Below, in pieces: positions 60,647 to 64,000 of a DNA stretch of 64,000 bases. Location: contig NZ_CAKKNT010000004.1 of NCBI RefSeq assembly GCF_918814755.1, forward strand, positions 1-64,000, written 5' to 3'. Both the position numbers and the translations under genes were made by a program. Origin of the DNA: Periweissella ghanensis. Its GTDB lineage: Bacteria > Bacillota > Bacilli > Lactobacillales > Lactobacillaceae. The notes below the pieces were generated by a model, which saw only the letters and a program-made list of their open reading frames with translations, had not been told where the DNA came from and did not search any database. Each line of letters begins with the position of its first letter. Position 1 is the first letter of the stretch.

Positions 60647-61885
60647 ATGCAAAAACCTGTAATTAATGTTAATTCTGAGATAGGAACATTAAAGTCGGTC
60701 TTATTAAAACGGCCCGGTGCTGAAATTGAAAATATTACACCCGATACGATGGCCCGGCTTTTATTCGATGATATTCCGTATTTAAAAAATGCCCAACTTG
60801 AGCATGACTATTTTGCGCAACTTTTATCCGATCACGATGTTGAAGTAGTCTATCTTGATGATTTAGTTGAAGATGTCTTTAATCAAAGTTCTGATCTTAA
60901 AACGGCATTTTTACAACGTTTTTTGGATGAAGCGGGCTACGGGTTAGGAACTACTCACAATGCGTTAAGTGAATACTTAGAAAGTTTTACCAATAATGAG
61001 CTCATTACGAAACTATATGCGGGCATACGGCGAAACGAACTTGATTTTACCAATGATTCTTTGCATGATTTAGCCGGACGGGATGCTGCTAATCCATATT
61101 TACTTAATCCATTACCGAATGCGTACTTTACACGTGATCCGCAAGCAACCATTGGGAATGGCATCACGATTAATCGGATGACTTATAAAGCACGACAACC
61201 AGAATCTTTATTTAGTGAATTTATTATCCATCACCATCCCCGATTTACCGGTAAAGTTGATATTTGGCGGAATCGTGATAATTTAACGCGCCTTGAAGGT
61301 GGGGATCAATTAGTCTTAAATGATCACGTCTTAGCCATCGGCGTCTCACAACGCACGTCTTCTAAATCAGTTGAAGGATTGGCTCGGGAATTGTTTGCTA
61401 ATCCTAGCTCTAAATTTGATACCATCATCGCCGTTGAAATTCCACATAACCACGCCATGATGCATTTAGATACGGTCTTTACCATGATAAACCATGATCA
61501 ATTTTCAGTCTTTCCTGGCATTATGGATGCCAATGGGCAAATGAATATTTTTATTATGACACCTGGGCCTGACAATACAATTAAATTAGCCCATCGTAAT
61601 AATCTGGCAGCAACCCTCAAAGAAGTACTTGGCCTTTCAGAAATAGATGTAATTGAAACTGGTAATGGGGATGCAATTATCGGACCACGAGAGCAGTGGA
61701 ATGATGGTTCTAATACTTTAGCCATCGCACCGGGTGAAGTGATTACTTATGACCGGAATTATGTTAGTAATGAATTACTCCGCCAACACGGTATCCTAGT
61801 CCATGAAATTCGTTCAAGCGAATTATCACGCGGTCGTGGCGGCCCACGGTGTATGTCACAACCACTTTGGCGCGAAGATTTATAA
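60647..61885 (+). CDS. arcA: Arginine deiminase
   Basis: 412 residues. It hydrolyses arginine to citrulline and ammonia. PLPNAYFTRDPQATIGNGI near 155 and LEGGDQLVL near 220 carry the conserved Asp/Glu residues, HLDTVFTMI near 272 the catalytic His, and GRGGPRCMSQPL near 398 the nucleophilic Cys. Length is standard. AGGAGG before the ATG. First gene of arcABD; the energy gained comes later through carbamate kinase, which is not in this window. Confidence 0.96.
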   Translation: MQKPVINVNSEIGTLKSVLLKRPGAEIENITPDTMARLLFDDIPYLKNAQLEHDYFAQLLSDHDVEVVYLDDLVEDVFNQSSDLKTAFLQRFLDEAGYGLGTTHNALSEYLESFTNNELITKLYAGIRRNELDFTNDSLHDLAGRDAANPYLLNPLPNAYFTRDPQATIGNGITINRMTYKARQPESLFSEFIIHHHPRFTGKVDIWRNRDNLTRLEGGDQLVLNDHVLAIGVSQRTSSKSVEGLARELFANPSSKFDTIIAVEIPHNHAMMHLDTVFTMINHDQFSVFPGIMDANGQMNIFIMTPGPDNTIKLAHRNNLAATLKEVLGLSEIDVIETGNGDAIIGPREQWNDGSNTLAIAPGEVITYDRNYVSNELLRQHGILVHEIRSSELSRGRGGPRCMSQPLWREDL

Positions 61886-61918
61886 GTGATCTATGATTAA
61901 ATAAAGGGGGCATCTTAT

Positions 61919-62968
61919 ATGACAACCATTAATACTAATACCATCAATTCTGTCTTTCAGGGCCGATCATTTTTAGCTGAAAAAAACTTCACCCCGGCTG
62001 AACTACAATATTTAATTGATTTTGGCCTACATTTAAAATATCTAGCCCACCATAATATTGTTCACCGCTATCTGGAAGGCCAAAACATTGCCTTATTATT
62101 TGAAAAAACATCAACTCGTACTCGGGCCGCTTTTACGACGGCCGCAATTGAACTAGGTGCGCATCCCGAATATCTAGGTGTTAATGATATTCAATTAGGA
62201 AAAAAAGAGTCAATTGAAGATACAGCGATTGTTCTTGGGTGCATGTTTGACGGTATTGAATTTCGGGGCTTTAAGCAAAGTGACGTGACTGAACTAGCTA
62301 AACATAGTGGGGTACCTGTCTGGAATGGCTTAACTGATGATTGGCATCCAACCCAGATGATTGCTGATTTTATGACGATTAAAGAAAATTTTGGTCATTT
62401 AAAAGGCCTAACTTTAGCTTATATTGGGGATGGCCGGAATAATGTTGCCAAATCATTACTAATCACCGGCTCAATGTTAGGCGTATCCGTGCATATTGTC
62501 GCACCAAAAGACTTGCAACCACCTGCTGAAATTATCAAACTCGCGCAAAAGCTTGCTAAACCAACTAATGTTATACCAGTCGTCACTGATCAACTATCTG
62601 TGGGAGTTAAAAATGCCAATATTATCTATACAGATGTTTGGGTTTCAATGGGGGAAACGGATTGGCAAGATCGGTTAGCCTTACTCAAGCCATATCAAGT
62701 TACCATGGATGTCTTAGCAGCGACTAACACGCCGGCTGAACACTTGATTTTTCTACATTGTTTACCGGCCTTTCATGATACCAATACTGTATATGGCGCA
62801 GCCGTCAAAGCTGATTATGGCATTACCGCAATGGAAGTCACCGATGAAGTTTTCCGTAGTAAATATGCGCGCCAATGGCAACAAGCGGAAAATCGCAAAC
62901 ATGCCATTAAAGCCATCATGGCCGCAACTTTAGGGAATTTATTCATCCCCGAAGTACCAAAATTGTAG
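61919..62968 (+). CDS. arcB: Catabolic ornithine carbamoyltransferase
   Basis: 349 residues. [12 protein letters not shown] near 61-72 binds carbamoyl phosphate, HPTQMIADF near 142 and the ornithine-side [11 protein letters not shown] near 279 complete the active site. In arginine catabolism it runs backward, giving ornithine and carbamoyl phosphate from citrulline. AAAGGGGG lies before the ATG. The first 17 residues are a non-conserved extension. It is followed after 14 bases by arcD. Confidence 0.95.
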   Translation: MTTINTNTINSVFQGRSFLAEKNFTPAELQYLIDFGLHLKYLAHHNIVHRYLEGQNIALLFEKTSTRTRAAFTTAAIELGAHPEYLGVNDIQLGKKESIEDTAIVLGCMFDGIEFRGFKQSDVTELAKHSGVPVWNGLTDDWHPTQMIADFMTIKENFGHLKGLTLAYIGDGRNNVAKSLLITGSMLGVSVHIVAPKDLQPPAEIIKLAQKLAKPTNVIPVVTDQLSVGVKNANIIYTDVWVSMGETDWQDRLALLKPYQVTMDVLAATNTPAEHLIFLHCLPAFHDTNTVYGAAVKADYGITAMEVTDEVFRSKYARQWQQAENRKHAIKAIMAATLGNLFIPEVPKL

Positions 62969-62982
62969 GGGATGGTGACAAT

Positions 62983-64000
62983 ATGAATACACCAAATAAA
63001 ACACCTGGGATTGCTTTACCCGCGCTAGTTGCATTAGTAATCAGTAGTGCGATTGGGGCTGGCATCTTTGACTTACCAACAACTTTTGCCAAAGTAGCTA
63101 CTCCCGGACCAGTAATGGTGGCTTGGTTGATTACGGGCCTTGGCATATTAATGTTAGCACTTAGCTTGAAACACTTAGTTTTGGATAAACCGGAATTAAC
63201 GGGGGTCGCAGATTACGCCCGCGCTGGTTTTGGTGATTTTGCTGGTTTTCTATCTGGCTGGGGTTATTGGCTATCAGCTTGGTTAGGCAATGTTGCCTTT
63301 GCTAGTATTATGATGTCAGCTTTTGGCTATTTCTTCCCGAGTCTTAAGTCGGGGAATAGTATTAGTGTAATCGTGTTTGCTTCAATCATTTCGTGGGGGT
63401 TAACATTATTAGTTACCCGCGGGGTTGAAGCGGCGGCCGTTATTAATACTGTCGTTACGATTTGTAAGTTAATTCCGCTATTTGCCTTTGCGATTGTGGC
63501 CCTCGTAAGCTTTAAAGCTGGTATTTTCACCGCGCATTTTTGGGTGAATTTTAGTACCAATATCCACAATCAAGCCATCTTCACTCCGGCGACCACCGCT
63601 GGGATCATCGCGCAAATCAAAGGCTGTATTTTATCAATGATGTGGGTTTTTGTCGGAATTGAAGGGGCGGCCATGATGGCTGGGCGAGCGCAGAAAAAAA
63701 GTGACGCCGGGCGGGCAACTATTATTGGTTTATTATCCTTACTAACCCTATACGTAGTAATTTCGTTACTCCCATATGGTTATCTTACCCAAAATCAACT
63801 ACTAAAATTACATCATCCAGCATTAGTGTACTTATTTAAAACTTTGGTTGGTGATTTAGGTGGGGCCTTTATCAGCATTGGTTTAATTATCTCAATTATG
63901 GGATCGTGGTTATCTTGGACCATGCTACCAGTTGAAGCCACTTCATTAATGGCCAAGCAAAAGCTATTACCCCAGTGGTTTGGTAAACTTAATCAAGCTA
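62983..64000 (+). CDS. arcD: Arginine/ornithine antiporter (partial, runs off window)
   Basis: The frame is open from ATG 62983 to the window end (about 339 codons). LVALVISSAIGAGIFDLPTTFA near 14-35 is the APC-superfamily first helix with its substrate-binding Gly-rich break, and GVADYARAGFGDFAGFLSGWGYWLSAWLGN and MMWVFVGIEGAAMMAGRA follow, both standard for ArcD-type basic amino acid antiporters. It exchanges external arginine for internal ornithine, completing the pathway. A GGGGATGG site precedes the ATG. Confidence 0.92.
   Translation, partial: MNTPNKTPGIALPALVALVISSAIGAGIFDLPTTFAKVATPGPVMVAWLITGLGILMLALSLKHLVLDKPELTGVADYARAGFGDFAGFLSGWGYWLSAWLGNVAFASIMMSAFGYFFPSLKSGNSISVIVFASIISWGLTLLVTRGVEAAAVINTVVTICKLIPLFAFAIVALVSFKAGIFTAHFWVNFSTNIHNQAIFTPATTAGIIAQIKGCILSMMWVFVGIEGAAMMAGRAQKKSDAGRATIIGLLSLLTLYVVISLLPYGYLTQNQLLKLHHPALVYLFKTLVGDLGGAFISIGLIISIMGSWLSWTMLPVEATSLMAKQKLLPQWFGKLNQA

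Overview
The window looks like chromosome of a low-to-moderate GC lactic acid bacterium (Lactobacillaceae). The evidence is AGGAGG-type ribosome binding sites, a complete arginine deiminase operon, mevalonate-pathway HMG-CoA synthase, a Bacillus-type class II GalT, a KxYKxGKxW-type surface-protein signal, RqcH, MnmA, and LexA and cre boxes of Firmicutes type. A full-length FliD flagellar cap protein suggests a motile or formerly motile lineage. The Weissella/Periweissella group is my best guess, inferred from gene content only.

Layout. 1-5.0 kb: a compact unit of an alanyl-tRNA-synthetase-like core protein, an MFS transporter that seems to use an ATT start codon, and two ATP-grasp ligases, the second broken near its start by an in-frame TAA. 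This resembles an amide- or peptide-bond-forming small-molecule pathway and is the most novel-looking locus. 5.1-14.2 kb: Nudix protein, deoC-rbsK, an MccF-like S66 peptidase, a TPR protein, a damaged ABC exporter behind a heptanucleotide repeat, an EcsC-like protein and small membrane proteins. 14.3-19.7 kb: a galactose operon (galK-galT-GPH symporter-galM) behind a promoter with a cre site and a LacI/GalR-type operator. 20-22.4 kb: class I aminotransferase plus D-2-hydroxyacid dehydrogenase on the minus strand, preceded by a 21-residue leader peptide with Tyr-Trp-Tyr codons and a terminator, i.e. an apparent attenuator. 22.9-24.3 kb: a candidate small RNA with a C-rich loop, a frameshifted secreted peptide and two tandem SemiSWEET genes. 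24.3-34 kb: NatAB-like exporter, a decayed copy of aspartate 4-decarboxylase beside an intact one, Nudix, HIT and FetAB genes, and a second candidate ncRNA. 34-44 kb: PadR, MarR, MFS, isochorismatase-like, RqcH, DegV and MvaS genes. 44-46 kb: a repeat-rich cell-wall adhesin interrupted by one TAA. 46-50 kb: a heterodimeric multidrug ABC exporter. 50-57 kb: an isolated fliD, a LexA-box gene that appears leaderless, mnmA, cold-shock protein, NudF, MtnN and a NifS-like desulfurase. 57-64 kb: an Rgg-type regulator beside an MFS exporter, then a PucR/CdaR-type regulator beside arcA-arcB-arcD (arcD runs off the end).

How the parts work together. The gal genes import galactose and take it to glucose-1-phosphate. 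The arc genes turn arginine into ornithine, ATP, CO2 and ammonia, and aspartate decarboxylase gives a second acid-consuming route. The aminotransferase-dehydrogenase pair could convert aromatic amino acids to hydroxy acids under attenuation control. Several genes are interrupted by single events (two in-frame TAA codons, two frameshifts) and one is a strongly decayed duplicate. This points to ongoing gene loss, or at the single-event sites to possible assembly errors. A family of long imperfect palindromes ending in TTTAGTRTAT-like sequence recurs at four intergenic sites as terminators.
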